Shown: positions 18,386 to 27,217 of the stretch, piece after piece
Layout of the letters: each line of letters begins with the position of its first letter
Numbering within the stretch: position 1 is the stretch's first letter
Assembly: GCA_951813255.1 (NCBI GenBank)
Contig: OX638353.1
Span: 310,001-374,000, forward strand
Length of the DNA: 64,000 nucleotides
Source of the DNA: an uncultured Dehalococcoidia bacterium
GTDB taxonomy: Bacteria; Chloroflexota; Dehalococcoidia; Lucifugimonadales; JAAXIE01
Direction of reading: 5' to 3'
Notes under the pieces: generated by a model
Databases searched by the model: none
What the model was told of the DNA's origin: nothing
What the model saw: only the letters and a program-made list of their open reading frames with translations
Translations under genes and position numbers: made by a program

Positions 18386-18819
18386 AACTCTACACCATTG
18401 GGTTTACCAAGAAGTCTGCGGGAACTTTTTTCGAGTTGCTAAAGTGGTCAGGTGCGACGCATGTGGTGGACGTTCGCCTGAGCAATGTATCGCAGCTAGC
18501 GGGCTTCGCTAAGAGGGATGATCTTGAATATCTCTTGGATAAGGTCTGTGCGATGGGATACATCCACCTGCCGGAACTCGCACCCACCAAGGAGATGCTC
18601 GATGACTACAGGAAAGGGCATCGCGACTGGCGCGTGTACGAAGATCAATTTCTGTCGCTCATGGATGAGCGCTCCATCGCCAACATAGACATCAAGAAAA
18701 CAATCGCTGATGGATGTCTTTTGTGCAGCGAGGACAAGCCTCATCGTTGCCATCGTCGGCTTGTAGCTGAGTACCTGCAGCATCACTGGGGCGATTTGGA
18801 GATTGTTCACCTGACCTAG
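18382..18819 (+). CDS. DUF488 family protein (short form)
   Basis: A 145-residue second DUF488 protein. It begins with a TTG overlapping the stop of its neighbour and shows KLYTIGFTKKSAGTFFELL, HVVDVRLSNVSQLAGFAKRDDL and CLLCSEDKPHRCHRRLVAEYL. The two DUF488 proteins differ strongly outside these motifs, so they are ancient paralogs rather than a recent duplication and may form a heteromer. The operon ends here; the cupin gene that follows has its own ribosome binding site 36 bp later. Confidence 0.9.
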   Translation: MKLYTIGFTKKSAGTFFELLKWSGATHVVDVRLSNVSQLAGFAKRDDLEYLLDKVCAMGYIHLPELAPTKEMLDDYRKGHRDWRVYEDQFLSLMDERSIANIDIKKTIADGCLLCSEDKPHRCHRRLVAEYLQHHWGDLEIVHLT

Positions 18820-18854
18820 TGTGATCTAATCGACCATATGGGAGGACTTCCCCG

Positions 18855-19238
18855 ATGACCAATCAATCTGTCTCCCTAGTCCGCGCCGACGAGCGCACTT
18901 CGGATGACCGCGCGGCGACTCCGGGTATGCACCGTGAGCTTGCGTATGACCGTGAAGGGGCTTGGGTGGGGGTGGTGCATACGGAGTCGGGTGTGACTTC
19001 GGGGTGGCACCATCATGGGGAGTGGGATACGTATGTGTACCTCGCTTCGGGGGCGCAACTGGTGGAGTTCGGGTCTGGTGGGCAGGAGAACCTGCTGGCT
19101 GGGCCGGGGGACGTGATTCATGTGGGGAAGGGTGTGGTGCACCGGGAGTCGAACCCCGCGCTGGATGAGACGGAGACTTTCGTGGTGCGGGTGGGAAGCG
19201 GGCCGTTGGTGGTGAATGTGGAGGGGCCGGACGGGTAG
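18855..19238 (+). CDS. Single-domain cupin protein
   Basis: A 127-residue cupin. SGWHHHGEWDTYVYLASG supplies the first cupin motif with His ligands and a Glu, and PGDVIHVGKGVVHRE the second, with a further His. Small cupins of this type bind a metal and act as dioxygenases, isomerases or sensors; the substrate is unknown. GGGAGG 10 bases upstream of the ATG supports the start. The coding strand becomes very G-rich after about residue 35, unlike the DUF488 genes before it. Confidence 0.85.
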   Translation: MTNQSVSLVRADERTSDDRAATPGMHRELAYDREGAWVGVVHTESGVTSGWHHHGEWDTYVYLASGAQLVEFGSGGQENLLAGPGDVIHVGKGVVHRESNPALDETETFVVRVGSGPLVVNVEGPDG

Positions 19239-19265
19239 CCGGGGCCTATTGGGGTAGTGCGCTTT

Positions 19266-19470
19266 CTGGATTCCGGCTTCGTTGGAATGATGGATGCATG
19301 AGGGCGCACGCAGGCGGGGTGTGCTGGTGGGGAGGTGGGGTCCTTCGACTTCGGGTTGGGGTTAAACATCCGACCCGACCTCAGCCGGTCGGATGTTTAA
19401 CCCCAACCCTTCGCTCAGGACGAACGGGGGGAGGTGGTTGGCGAGGTTCTTCCGTGGGAATGACGGTTGG
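19266..19470. repeat. Intergenic dispersed repeats with a nested 23-bp-arm hairpin
   Basis: The space between the cupin and MFS genes is filled by repeats. A degenerate GATTCCGGCTTCGTTGGAATGA copy lies at 19268, and a partial copy (TTCCGTGGGAATGACGG) at 19449. Between them a CCTTCGACTT...GCTCAGGACGAACGGGG element (19342-19430) is interrupted by an inverted repeat with perfect 23-bp arms, 19353-19375 and 19387-19409, around an 11-base loop. The hairpin lacks a U-tract, so it is not a classic terminator although the flanking genes converge here. Confidence 0.75.
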
Positions 19471-19475
19471 GTCAG

Positions 19476-20792
19476 CTAGCTGCTGGCGACTGCAGGTGTG
19501 CCCCGGAGCATGGGCGGTTGCTCGCGGACCAGCACCAGCAGGCCGGCGGCAACCAGCAGCCCCAGGTTGATGACGATGGCCATCTGGTAGCTTCCGTATT
19601 CGTCGTAGAAGTAGCCTCCCAGGAATGCGCCGAGCCCAGAGCCCAAGGGCATGACGGCGAACATGGTGCCATAGATGGTGCCCATGTGGCCGACGCCGAA
19701 CCGGTCGGAGGTGTAGGCGGCGGTGATACCCACCACGGCGTTCCATGAGATTCCCACGAGTATGACGCCTGCCAACAGAGCTGCCAGACCCAACGACGGT
19801 ATGTTCAACAGAGGTATGCCCATGGACAGCAGGACGATGAAGAACCCGAAACCTCGCAGGTGGTAGGAGGCACTGAGGAACTTGCGTCGCCCGAATTTGT
19901 CGGACAGGTGTCCGAAGAGGACCGTCCCGATGATGGCCCAGATGCCGATGAGGCTGAAGCAGGCTGCTGCCACCATTGGCCGGTATCCAAGGTCTTGGAA
20001 GTAGGATACGAAGTGAGCATTCACGAAGCTCATCGAGTACCCTCAAACGAAGTACCCGAAGGTCAGCCTCCAGAAGAGTCCCGTGTGAAGGGCCTCGGAG
20101 AAAGTGGCATCGCGTCCCCGCAGCATCTCCGAGGGGTCGGTGCGTTTTGCCATGTCCGCTTGGGTGACTTTCATTGGCTCCAAGCCCATGTCTTGGGGCT
20201 TGTCGCGTATGAGGAGCAGGCCCAAGGGCAGCACCAGAGCTATCAGGAAGAGGCCAAGAAACAGGTAGCCCTCGCGCCAGGTGGCAATCTCGATGAAGGA
20301 TGAGGCGGCAGGAACGAGGATGACGGCCCCGATGGAGCCGCCGCCGGTGAGAAGCCCCAGGGTCACGCCACGGCTGCGGTGGAACCATGCACTGACGATC
20401 TTGGCCAAGGCCGACCCGGAGCCGAGAGTGATGCCCACTGCCATGATGGCGAAGACCACGTAAAGCTGGACCAGGTTTTCTACCTGGGTCAGCACCAGCA
20501 GCATGGCCCCCATGATGGCCACGCCACTCAAGGCCACCCACTTGGGGCTGTACCTGTCGGCTAGGTACCCGGTGAGTGGACGCAGCAGGCCCGACAGCAT
20601 GAAGGTGGTGCCGAAGGCTAGGGAGAGGGTGGCCCGGCTCCAGCCGAAGTCCTCCGTCATGGGCTTCATGAAGACGCCGAAGGAGAACTGGCCGCCGATG
20701 ATGCCGAAGGACACGAGCAGGCTGGACGCGACCACGAACCAGCCGAAGAAGATGCGTCCCTCTGTCTGTTTAGCTATCAGCCTCGTGACCAT
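19476..20792 (-). pseudogene. MFS transporter interrupted by one in-frame TGA
   Basis: Two collinear open segments in the same frame, 20043-20792 and 19476-20033, together encode a 12-helix major facilitator of the oxalate/formate or monocarboxylate type. The first half has the family start FFGWFVVASSLLVSFG and the loop GYLADRYSPKW; the second has GHLSDKFGRRKFL. Only one TGA (20043-20045), in FGYFV-stop-GYSMSF, separates them; relatives often have Cys there (FFVCGF). No frameshift or deletion is seen. It may be a recent pseudogene, a sequencing error or, least likely, recoding. It lies downstream of the Rieske/LLM genes and may have supplied their substrate. Confidence 0.8.
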
Positions 20793-20855
20793 GGCTGGCA
20801 GACTCTCCTTTCGATCCGATTTACTGGAGAAAGGTCAGGTCACGTATAGGGCCTG

Positions 20856-22145
20856 CTAAACGGCGCTCCAGCTGTCGGCGGCCATGAGGTCGGACCAGCG
20901 CTGGTAGAAGGCGCGGTGGTTGCTTTCGCAATAGCGGTAGTCGCCAGCCCACGCCTTGAGTTCTTCATTGAAACCCTCGTGGCCCAAGCCCATCTGGATG
21001 TTCACCGGGATGCGGCGGGACACCACGCCACGGCAGGTCTGGGCGCACTCCTGCCAGTTGTCCATGTCGTCCTGCTCGAAGGTGCCGGACGGGCTGAAGG
21101 TGCGAACGCAATTCAGGCGGTGGGCCTCTTTCACCTCGGGCGGGGCCTTCTTGTCGACGAAGCCCCACATCCATATCTCGATCTTGCCGGGGCCGCGGGG
21201 ATGCCATACGCGGAAGTGGTTGGAGGTGGCGCGGGTCACGGAGAAGTTGGGGAAGACGGTGGCCACGATGGGGTCGATGATCTCGGTGCGGGGTCCCAGA
21301 AGACGAATGGACTCGGGGCGAATCTTCGTCTCCCAAGAACGGATGTGGTCCACGGGCGGGCTGGTGAACTCGCCGGGATAATTGCATTGCACGCCGTGGC
21401 CGGTTGTACGCCCGGAGGGAAGGAGGGGTGACACGGGGCGTCCGTAGCCGGTGTTCTGACCCGCTTGGGCTTCGCTGAAGCCAGCCCGCATGGCTGAGTT
21501 ATGGGTCCATTGCACATGATAGGAGTCGCCGCCAAAGCTCTCGGCGGGCAGCTTCCAGTTGGTGTTCAGGGTCCAGCGGTACATGCCTCCGATGACCTCG
21601 GAGCCGCCCTCGGCGCGGTTGAAAAAGGTGTCGAGGTACCAGGTCATCTCGCCAAGGTAATCGAGAAGCGGGGGTGCTTCGTGGTCGAAGGTGGCGAAGT
21701 AGAGGCCTCGGTAGTTGTCGATCTGGGCGACGGGCCTGAGACCCCACTTGGAGGTGTCGAGTTCGTCGTAGTAGGCTTCCTTGAGGCTGGGGACGGCGAT
21801 GAGCTTGCCGTCGCTGCCGTAGGTCCAGCCGTGGTAGGCGCAGACGAAGGCGGAGGCGTTGCCGGAGTCGGCTCGACAGACGCGGTTTCCGCGGTGACGG
21901 CAGACGTTGAGGAAGGCATTGATTTTGCCCTTGGAGTCACGGGTGACCAGCACCGGGTCTTCGCCCATGTAGGTGGTAAGGAAGTCTCCCGGATTGGGCA
22001 ACTGGCTGTCATGGCAGAGGAAGAGCCAGCAGCGGGCGAAGATGCGCTCCTGTTCCTGCTGGTAGATGTCGGGCTCGATGTAGATGCGCCGGCTGACCAG
22101 ACCCTGGGCTGAGTCGACCAAGCCTCGTACGTCTGTTGTCACCAT
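20856..22145 (-). CDS. Rieske-type aromatic ring-hydroxylating oxygenase, alpha subunit (copy 1)
   Basis: A 429-residue oxygenase. The Rieske [2Fe-2S] ligands are Cys82-x-His84 (NVCRHRGN) and Cys102-x2-His105 ([10 protein letters not shown]). The catalytic mononuclear-iron motif follows at [11 protein letters not shown] with Asp207, His210 and His215. Such enzymes insert oxygen into aromatic or related substrates using electrons from a ferredoxin and reductase. No beta subunit, ferredoxin or reductase is adjacent, so it is either an alpha-only type or draws partners from elsewhere. GGGAGGTG precedes the ATG. It shares long identical blocks with the copy at 23.3 kb. Confidence 0.93.
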   Translation of the reverse strand: MVTTDVRGLVDSAQGLVSRRIYIEPDIYQQEQERIFARCWLFLCHDSQLPNPGDFLTTYMGEDPVLVTRDSKGKINAFLNVCRHRGNRVCRADSGNASAFVCAYHGWTYGSDGKLIAVPSLKEAYYDELDTSKWGLRPVAQIDNYRGLYFATFDHEAPPLLDYLGEMTWYLDTFFNRAEGGSEVIGGMYRWTLNTNWKLPAESFGGDSYHVQWTHNSAMRAGFSEAQAGQNTGYGRPVSPLLPSGRTTGHGVQCNYPGEFTSPPVDHIRSWETKIRPESIRLLGPRTEIIDPIVATVFPNFSVTRATSNHFRVWHPRGPGKIEIWMWGFVDKKAPPEVKEAHRLNCVRTFSPSGTFEQDDMDNWQECAQTCRGVVSRRIPVNIQMGLGHEGFNEELKAWAGDYRYCESNHRAFYQRWSDLMAADSWSAV

Positions 22146-22181
22146 GCACCTCCCTAGCGGGTGGGTTTGAAGACAGATGGG

Positions 22182-23282
22182 TCAGGACAAGTGTTTTGTG
22201 GTGGGGTCGAAGTCTTTGAGGGCGGGGATGACCTTTTCGCCGAAGAGACGGATGGAGCGCATCAAGTCCTCTTCGGGGAGGTGGCCCATGTTGAATTCGC
22301 CGCACATGACGTTGAACAGGCCAGTTGCCGCGGCGTCGTGCAGCTTCTCGGCTACGGTCTTGGGGGAGCCCACGAACACCAGCGTGTTCTGGTCCAGGTA
22401 GTCGAAGTCGTACCACTTCATGCGGGAATCCTGGGCTTCGTTGAAGCCCTCGGTCACATGCTGAGTGCCTGCTTGGTAGTACTCCACCTCGTTGCTGGGG
22501 GTGACACCCATGGCGCGGCCATAGATGGTGCGCATGCTGTGCAACAGGTGAGGGGCGGCGGTCTCGGCTGCCTTCTCGTCGGTCTCATCGACGTACACGA
22601 AGGCGACATAAGCTACGTTGGGGTTGTAGGGATGGTTTTGCTGGCCCCACAACTGGAGGTATTTCTTCACGGCGGGGGCTGCTTCCTCGCGACGGCGGAA
22701 GAAGACGTAGCCGGTGTGGGCACCCTCCTGGGCTGCGGCTTCCAACTGGGAGGGCGTCATGGAGAGCAGCCAGATGGGAGGATGAGGCTGCTGGATGGGT
22801 TCCACGGAGAGGGGGACGTTGTGGTACTGGTGGTGGGGTCCTTCGAAGGTGAAGGGCCGGTCTCCGCTGGTGAAGGCTTTGCGGAGCAGGTGCATGGCCT
22901 CGGTAGCTGAGGAATGCCGCTCTTCCCAGTCCGCGCCGTAGATGCGGAATTCTTCGGGAGTGACGCCGGTGGTGAGGCCGACTTCGAGGCGGCCGTGGGT
23001 GATGTTGTCGAGCAGGGCGACCTCTTCCACGAGCCGGATGGGGTTGTAGAGGCCGACGGTGTAGCCCATGGGGCCTAGGCGGAGCTTCTTGGTGCGGGCT
23101 GCTGCGCCGGTGCAGTAGGTGGAAGAGGTGGGACGCAGGCGGCTGAAATGGTGCACGGAGGAGAACCCGTAGTCGAAGTCCACCTGATCGGCCAGTTCGA
23201 GTTCCCGCCACATCTGGTCGTAGCGGTCTGCTGCTGTTTCGCCCTCTCTGGGAAAGGTCTGGGTGAAGTGGGCGAACTTCAC
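22182..23282 (-). CDS. LLM-class flavin-dependent oxidoreductase
   Basis: A 366-residue luciferase-like monooxygenase-fold protein. YGFSSVHHFSRL, LGPMGYTVGLYNPIRLVEEVALLDNITHGRLEVGL and PPIWLLSMTPSQLEAA are typical of the TIM-barrel family that uses FMNH2 or F420. The GTG start has GGAGG 7 bases upstream. It lies between two Rieske alpha-subunit genes with gaps of 36 and 61 bp, so the three are probably one operon acting on one substrate or its products. Whether it uses FMN or F420 cannot be told from sequence. Confidence 0.9.
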   Translation of the reverse strand: MKFAHFTQTFPREGETAADRYDQMWRELELADQVDFDYGFSSVHHFSRLRPTSSTYCTGAAARTKKLRLGPMGYTVGLYNPIRLVEEVALLDNITHGRLEVGLTTGVTPEEFRIYGADWEERHSSATEAMHLLRKAFTSGDRPFTFEGPHHQYHNVPLSVEPIQQPHPPIWLLSMTPSQLEAAAQEGAHTGYVFFRRREEAAPAVKKYLQLWGQQNHPYNPNVAYVAFVYVDETDEKAAETAAPHLLHSMRTIYGRAMGVTPSNEVEYYQAGTQHVTEGFNEAQDSRMKWYDFDYLDQNTLVFVGSPKTVAEKLHDAAATGLFNVMCGEFNMGHLPEEDLMRSIRLFGEKVIPALKDFDPTTKHLS

Positions 23283-23343
23283 TGGAACACCTCCTCGTGC
23301 GCTACCGCCCTGCCGGTTGTCAGCGTGTCGGGTTGCCTTGGGG

Positions 23344-24627
23344 TTAGACCTCGCGCCAGCTTGCGGCGCCCATCATGTCGGCCCAGCGCTGGTAGAAGGC
23401 GCGATGGTTCTCTTCCGTCCAACGATAGTTGCTCTGCCAGGCTTTCAGTTCTTCACTGAAGCTGCCGTGGCCCATGCCCATCTGGTTGTTGATGGGGACT
23501 CTGCGGGACATGACGCCGCGGCAGGTGGACGTGCATTCCTGCCAGTTGTCCATGTCGTCCTGCTCGAAGGTGCCGGAGGGTCCGAATCCACGGGCGCCGG
23601 CCTGCCGGATGGCGGCCTTGACCTCGGGCGGGGCCTTCTTGTCAGCGCAGGACCAAGACCAGATTTCCACCTTGTCGGGGCCGCGGGGGTGCCACACCCG
23701 CATCAGGCGGGAGGCGGTGCGGAGCATGGAGAGGTTGGGGAAGAGGGTGCCGGATATGGGCTTCACCAAGTCCATGCGCGGCCCCAATCGGGACCGGACC
23801 TCGTCCCGCACCGATTCCTCGTATTGCTGTACGGGGGTGTTGGGTGGGTCCGAGTAGGAGCCGGGCTCGTGGCAGATGATGGAATGGCCCCCTTTGCCGT
23901 CGCCCCAAGGGACGTTGAGCATGCAGCCCTTGCCGTCGGCGGTGGCCGAGGGCGAGTTGGAGAAGTTGGCGATGACGGCGGAGAGGTGGGTCCACTGGAT
24001 GTGGTAGGAATCGCCAGCAAAGTTCTCGGCACCGAACTTCCAGTTGCAGGGGACAATCCAGCGTTGGGGTGCGCCCAGCACCTCGACGCCGCCCTCGCGG
24101 CGGTCGAAGAAGAAATCCAGGTACCAAGTCATCTCGCCCAAGTACTCGAGAAGCGAGGGGGCGCTGGAGTCGAAGGTGCCGAAGTAGAGGCCCTTGTAGT
24201 TGTCCACTTGGGCCACTGGTGCGAGGCCCCATTTGGTGGTGTCCAGTTCGTTGTAGTAGGCCTCTTTGAGGCTGGGGACGGCTATGAGCTTGCCGTCGGT
24301 GCCGTAGGTCCAGCCGTGGTAGGCACAGACGAAGGAGGAGGCGTTGCCGGCATCGGCGCGGCAGACGCGGTTGCCCCGGTGGCGGCAGACGTTGAGGAAT
24401 GCGCCGACGGAGCCGTCGGTGTGGCGCACCACCAGCACGGGGTCTTCGCCCATGTAGGTGGAGAAGAAGTCGCCAGGATTGGGGATCTGACTCTCATGGC
24501 AGAGGAAGAGCCAGCAGCGGGCAAAAATCTGCTCCAGTTCCTGTTGGTAAAGCTCCGGCTCAATGAATATCTGCTTATTGAGCATTCCACGGTTCGTATC
24601 CACCAAACCACGCAGGTCTGTCGCCAT
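23344..24627 (-). CDS. Rieske-type aromatic ring-hydroxylating oxygenase, alpha subunit (copy 2)
   Basis: A 427-residue oxygenase paralogous to the gene at 20.86 kb. Rieske ligands are Cys81-x-His83 and Cys101-x2-His104; the iron site is AGDSYHIQWTH. Long blocks such as [13 protein letters not shown] and AYHGWTYG are shared with copy 1, indicating a duplication within this cluster, while the substrate-pocket regions differ. The ATG at 24627 has GGAGG six bases upstream and is preferred over an in-frame TTG at 24648. It is probably the first gene of the leftward Rieske-LLM-Rieske operon. Repeat array C lies about 115 bp upstream. Confidence 0.93.
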   Translation of the reverse strand: MATDLRGLVDTNRGMLNKQIFIEPELYQQELEQIFARCWLFLCHESQIPNPGDFFSTYMGEDPVLVVRHTDGSVGAFLNVCRHRGNRVCRADAGNASSFVCAYHGWTYGTDGKLIAVPSLKEAYYNELDTTKWGLAPVAQVDNYKGLYFGTFDSSAPSLLEYLGEMTWYLDFFFDRREGGVEVLGAPQRWIVPCNWKFGAENFAGDSYHIQWTHLSAVIANFSNSPSATADGKGCMLNVPWGDGKGGHSIICHEPGSYSDPPNTPVQQYEESVRDEVRSRLGPRMDLVKPISGTLFPNLSMLRTASRLMRVWHPRGPDKVEIWSWSCADKKAPPEVKAAIRQAGARGFGPSGTFEQDDMDNWQECTSTCRGVMSRRVPINNQMGMGHGSFSEELKAWQSNYRWTEENHRAFYQRWADMMGAASWREV

Positions 24628-24740
24628 TTGCGCCTCCTTGAAGCTCAAGAGAGTCCAGGCTCAAGAGAGTAATAGGCTGTAAGGGGCCAAGTATCGCACG
24701 CCACCCCAAGGCGGGCAAGCGAACCCTCCCGAGGGCAGGA

Positions 24741-24855
24741 AATTCGCATATTTCGCAGTCCGTTCGTAGCTGTGACGACGATGATTTGTATCTGGAGGGA
24801 CTGCGAAAACTGCGAGTGTCCTATCTGAATCAGCTATGAATTTGGGACTGCAACT
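24741..24855. repeat. Modular repeat array C (TTCGCA/TGCGAA doublets plus TATCTG-CAGCTA)
   Basis: Non-coding array in front of the Rieske operon. TTCGCA occurs at 24743 and 24752, and its complement TGCGA at 24802 and 24811, each pair at 9 bp spacing. GTAGCTG (24766), GTATCTG (24788) and the palindromic module TATCTGAATCAGCTA (24822-24836) lie between and after them. The layout equals arrays A and B, but the paired word is different. Confidence 0.75.
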
Positions 24856-25399
24856 GGCATTTGTTGGGCTGTAGGCCCAGCTTCGAGGGCTGAGGCCTTG
24901 CTGGCGGTGTGGCTGGTTCATCAAGTTCTTAACGTTCCGATCCGATGCTCAAAATAACCAACGCTGGGTACCTCACACAGGGTCAATCCCCGGAGGACTC
25001 AGGAATCATGATAGAACAAATGTACATGGACTGTCAAGTCGAATAGGTTGAGGGCTGCGGCACTGCATCAGTTCGCCGGATGGCCGTTCTCCCCACCCTG
25101 GTCTCCCTCGCCTCCTCGCAAATGACATGCAACATGATCATTCGGGTGCGACCATTCGTGGGTTCGTCTGGTTCCTCCGACTCGGTAGCAATTCTTGCCA
25201 GCTTGGTGGCTGGTAATACGTAGTTATCTTCCCAAGAGCCGGGGCTGCTGTATACAAGACGTTGTGGATCGTGGCGAGAACCGGACGGGCTGGCTGGGCG
25301 GTGCGTGGCTGCCGTGTCGCTACCAGATTAGAACACAATTACGGTCAAGCGTACTTCAGGCCCCAAAACTGATACAACCAGAGACGCAGTTTCCAGGCA
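24856..25399. other. Gene-free stretch
   Basis: About 540 bases without a convincing gene between array C and the NHL-repeat gene's end. Short frames here have no family features or good start sites. I see no strong terminator, tRNA or inverted repeat in it. It may contain the promoter of the Rieske operon on its left side, but no clear -35/-10 pair could be chosen. Confidence 0.5.
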
Positions 25400-26302
25400 T
25401 TAGGCCCGTTGGAACTTCACGATGCGCCGTCCCGGTCCCCAGTCGCCGGGTTGGACGACGTAGAGGTCTTTGTGGGAGTCGACCCAGATGCCGTGGCAGG
25501 TCTTCAACTCGGGGCCTCCCCAGCGGGCGAGGCGGTCGCCGTCCAAGGTGAGGATGCTGGTGTGCCCTGAGTTGTGCTCGGGGATGTACACCGCGTCATC
25601 GTCGTCCACGTAGAAGAGGGCTGGGCCGATGAGTTCGGTCTCCCAGATGTCGAGCACCTCGCCTTCCTGGCTGAACACCTGAACCCGGTCGCCCTCGCGC
25701 TCGGCCACCAGCACACGGCCACGACGGTCGATCCATACGCCATGGGGCAGGGTCAAGCCGCCGGGCTCTGTCCCAGGCTGGCCCCACGAGAGCAGGTGCT
25801 CTCCCTCGGCGGAGAAGCGGTGTACCTGGCAGTTGCCGTAGCCGTCGGCGATGAAGATGTCACCGGAGGGAGCGACGCAGATGCCTGCCGGGAGGTTGAA
25901 TGGACCACCGGGACGGGTGACATCGGTGTAGGCAGTGGAACTCAGTTCAAGGGCCCCGGAGTCGGAGCGGTAGCCGCGGGTGCCGATTGTCTGCTGCAGG
26001 TTTCCGTCAGTGGTGAACTTCATGATCTGGCCACGATTCCGGTCCACCAGCCAGACGTAGTCGTTGGCATCGACATAGATGGCATGGGGAAATTCGAACT
26101 GTCCTGCACCCCATGAGTGGAGGTAAGAGCCATCGGCGGCGAAAACCATCACAGGATGTTCTTCCGAGCGGTTGAAACAGTAGACGCGGTCTTGGGAGTC
26201 GACGGCCACGGCAGCGGCGCGCATCTCCACGCCTTCAGGAATCTGGGCCCAGTCCTGATCTACCTGGTAGGTATACTTTCCGTCACCAACAACACTGGAC
26301 AT
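25400..26302 (-). CDS. NHL-repeat six-bladed beta-propeller protein
   Basis: A 300-residue protein of repeated NHL-type blades: successive units carry HAIYVDANDYVWLVDRNRGQ, PAGICVAPSGDIFIADGYGN, PHGVWIDRRGRVLVAERE and CHGIWVDSHKDLYVV. This is the fold of peptidylglycine alpha-amidating lyase and many bacterial lactonase- or lyase-like propellers. No signal peptide is seen, so it is probably cytoplasmic. Its ATG follows GGGAGGTGG. Its upstream region shares a 35-bp motif with the region before the Rieske gene at 45.08 kb, which suggests joint control (inference). Confidence 0.85.
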   Translation of the reverse strand: MSSVVGDGKYTYQVDQDWAQIPEGVEMRAAAVAVDSQDRVYCFNRSEEHPVMVFAADGSYLHSWGAGQFEFPHAIYVDANDYVWLVDRNRGQIMKFTTDGNLQQTIGTRGYRSDSGALELSSTAYTDVTRPGGPFNLPAGICVAPSGDIFIADGYGNCQVHRFSAEGEHLLSWGQPGTEPGGLTLPHGVWIDRRGRVLVAEREGDRVQVFSQEGEVLDIWETELIGPALFYVDDDDAVYIPEHNSGHTSILTLDGDRLARWGGPELKTCHGIWVDSHKDLYVVQPGDWGPGRRIVKFQRA

Positions 26303-26375
26303 AACGTTTCCACCTCCCAGGCAGTTATGTATGCCGCATTCTATCGCTACGGGGTGACGATTGACAATTTCTTGG

Positions 26376-26410
26376 TCAATTTCTTAAAATTAGGTCAAAA
26401 GTCGTAAGTG
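26376..26410. promoter_or_regulatory. Candidate operator shared with the 44.7-44.9 kb region
   Basis: The stretch upstream of the NHL-repeat gene holds a direct repeat CAATTTCTT (26365-like and 26377) and the motif TTAGGTCAAAAGTCGTAAGT (26390-26409). Two similar motifs occur at 44746-44774 and 44861-44880. The A+T-rich context differs from surrounding DNA, as expected for a promoter/operator. The rest of the 26303-26715 gap shows no gene. Confidence 0.4.
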
Positions 26411-26610
26411 ATACTTTTGGTGTTCCCCCAAAGGCTTCGCGATAATCACCCCCTGTTGAGCAACAGCTAATGAGCCATGCGTTGCGGGCCGGTTGGCCTC
26501 CGCCCTTCCCTAATACGCCGGGAGTCGCAGCGCGCGGACTAGCGATGGAAGGAACTCCAATGCTCTTGGAAAGGAGGGGAGGAAGATTAGGGAATACGAA
26601 TGGGAACCAG

Positions 26611-26635
26611 CCCCAAAGCCCTCGCAGCTTTGGGG
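26611..26635. other. Short inverted repeat
   Basis: Nine-bp perfect arms, CCCCAAAGC at 26611 and GCTTTGGGG at 26627, around a seven-base loop, 80 bp before the membrane-protein gene at 26716. No U-tract follows on either strand, so it may be an RNA leader hairpin rather than a terminator. Confidence 0.4.
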
Positions 26636-26715
26636 CAACACAGAGGGGGGCCAACCCCCGGAAGACTAAACAGGCCCCGGAAGACCAAACGAGTTTGCGA
26701 CAGGAGCTCAACTAG

Positions 26716-27030
26716 ATGGACAATTTCAGCATAGTGGTCCTTGCCTTTGCGGTGGCCTATGCCACTGGTGTCCTTTGGTACAACATTCTGGACCGGAAGC
26801 ACGATAACTGGATGCGCATGGCAGCCTTCCCGTTGCTCGGTCTGGTGGCCGCCGAGGGAATATGGGGCGTCTACGGCTTGGGAGGGCCGGAGTTCATGGG
26901 GCTGCACATTGTGGCCTTGGCATTCGGCACCGGCATCGGCGCGCTGAGCGACGTGGTGCTCCAAGCCATCGCCCGCGAGTCCCACGTGAACAAGGTAGTA
27001 GGCGTTTTCACCCATCTCTTTAAGGGATAG
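26716..27030 (+). CDS. Small membrane protein, three predicted TM segments
   Basis: A 104-residue protein with hydrophobic stretches near 5-23, 34-54 and 62-85 and a short basic C-terminus. I do not recognise a family. The start ATG follows AGGAGCTC with good spacing. A rho-independent terminator 50 bp beyond its stop supports a single-gene transcript. Confidence 0.6.
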   Translation: MDNFSIVVLAFAVAYATGVLWYNILDRKHDNWMRMAAFPLLGLVAAEGIWGVYGLGGPEFMGLHIVALAFGTGIGALSDVVLQAIARESHVNKVVGVFTHLFKG

Positions 27031-27080
27031 ACCAGGCGCAGTTAGTTCGCGGGAAATCGTTACCGGATCGTTGCCATGGG

Positions 27081-27127
27081 CCCTGGGCACACGTCCTGTG
27101 GGAGGATGTGCCTAGGGTCTTCTTTTG
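27081..27127 (+). terminator. Rho-independent terminator after the small membrane protein
   Basis: Arms CCCTGGGCAC(AC)GTCCT and AGGATGTGCCTAGGG pair over about 15 bp, with a two-base bulge and G-U pairs, around a GTGGG loop, then TCTTCTTTT. It fits termination of the 26716 gene. Confidence 0.75.
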
Positions 27128-27217
27128 ACTGCAATGCAGGATGCAGGGACCACTTGTCCCGGCCGGACCGCACAGGAGTACAATGAATGCAGAGTCTGTC
27201 GCTGAGGAATTGAGCAA

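Noticed and set aside
20043-20045. Selenocysteine UGA in the MFS gene
   Set aside because: The downstream stem is short and lies in conserved coding sequence, no selenoprotein transporter of this type is known to me, and no sel genes are seen; nonsense mutation or error is simpler.
24661-24924. 87-aa minus-strand frame before the Rieske operon
   Set aside because: It crosses repeat array C and shows no domain.
26470-26715. 81-aa plus-strand frame
   Set aside because: It ends at the start of the next gene and covers an inverted repeat; composition is not protein-like.
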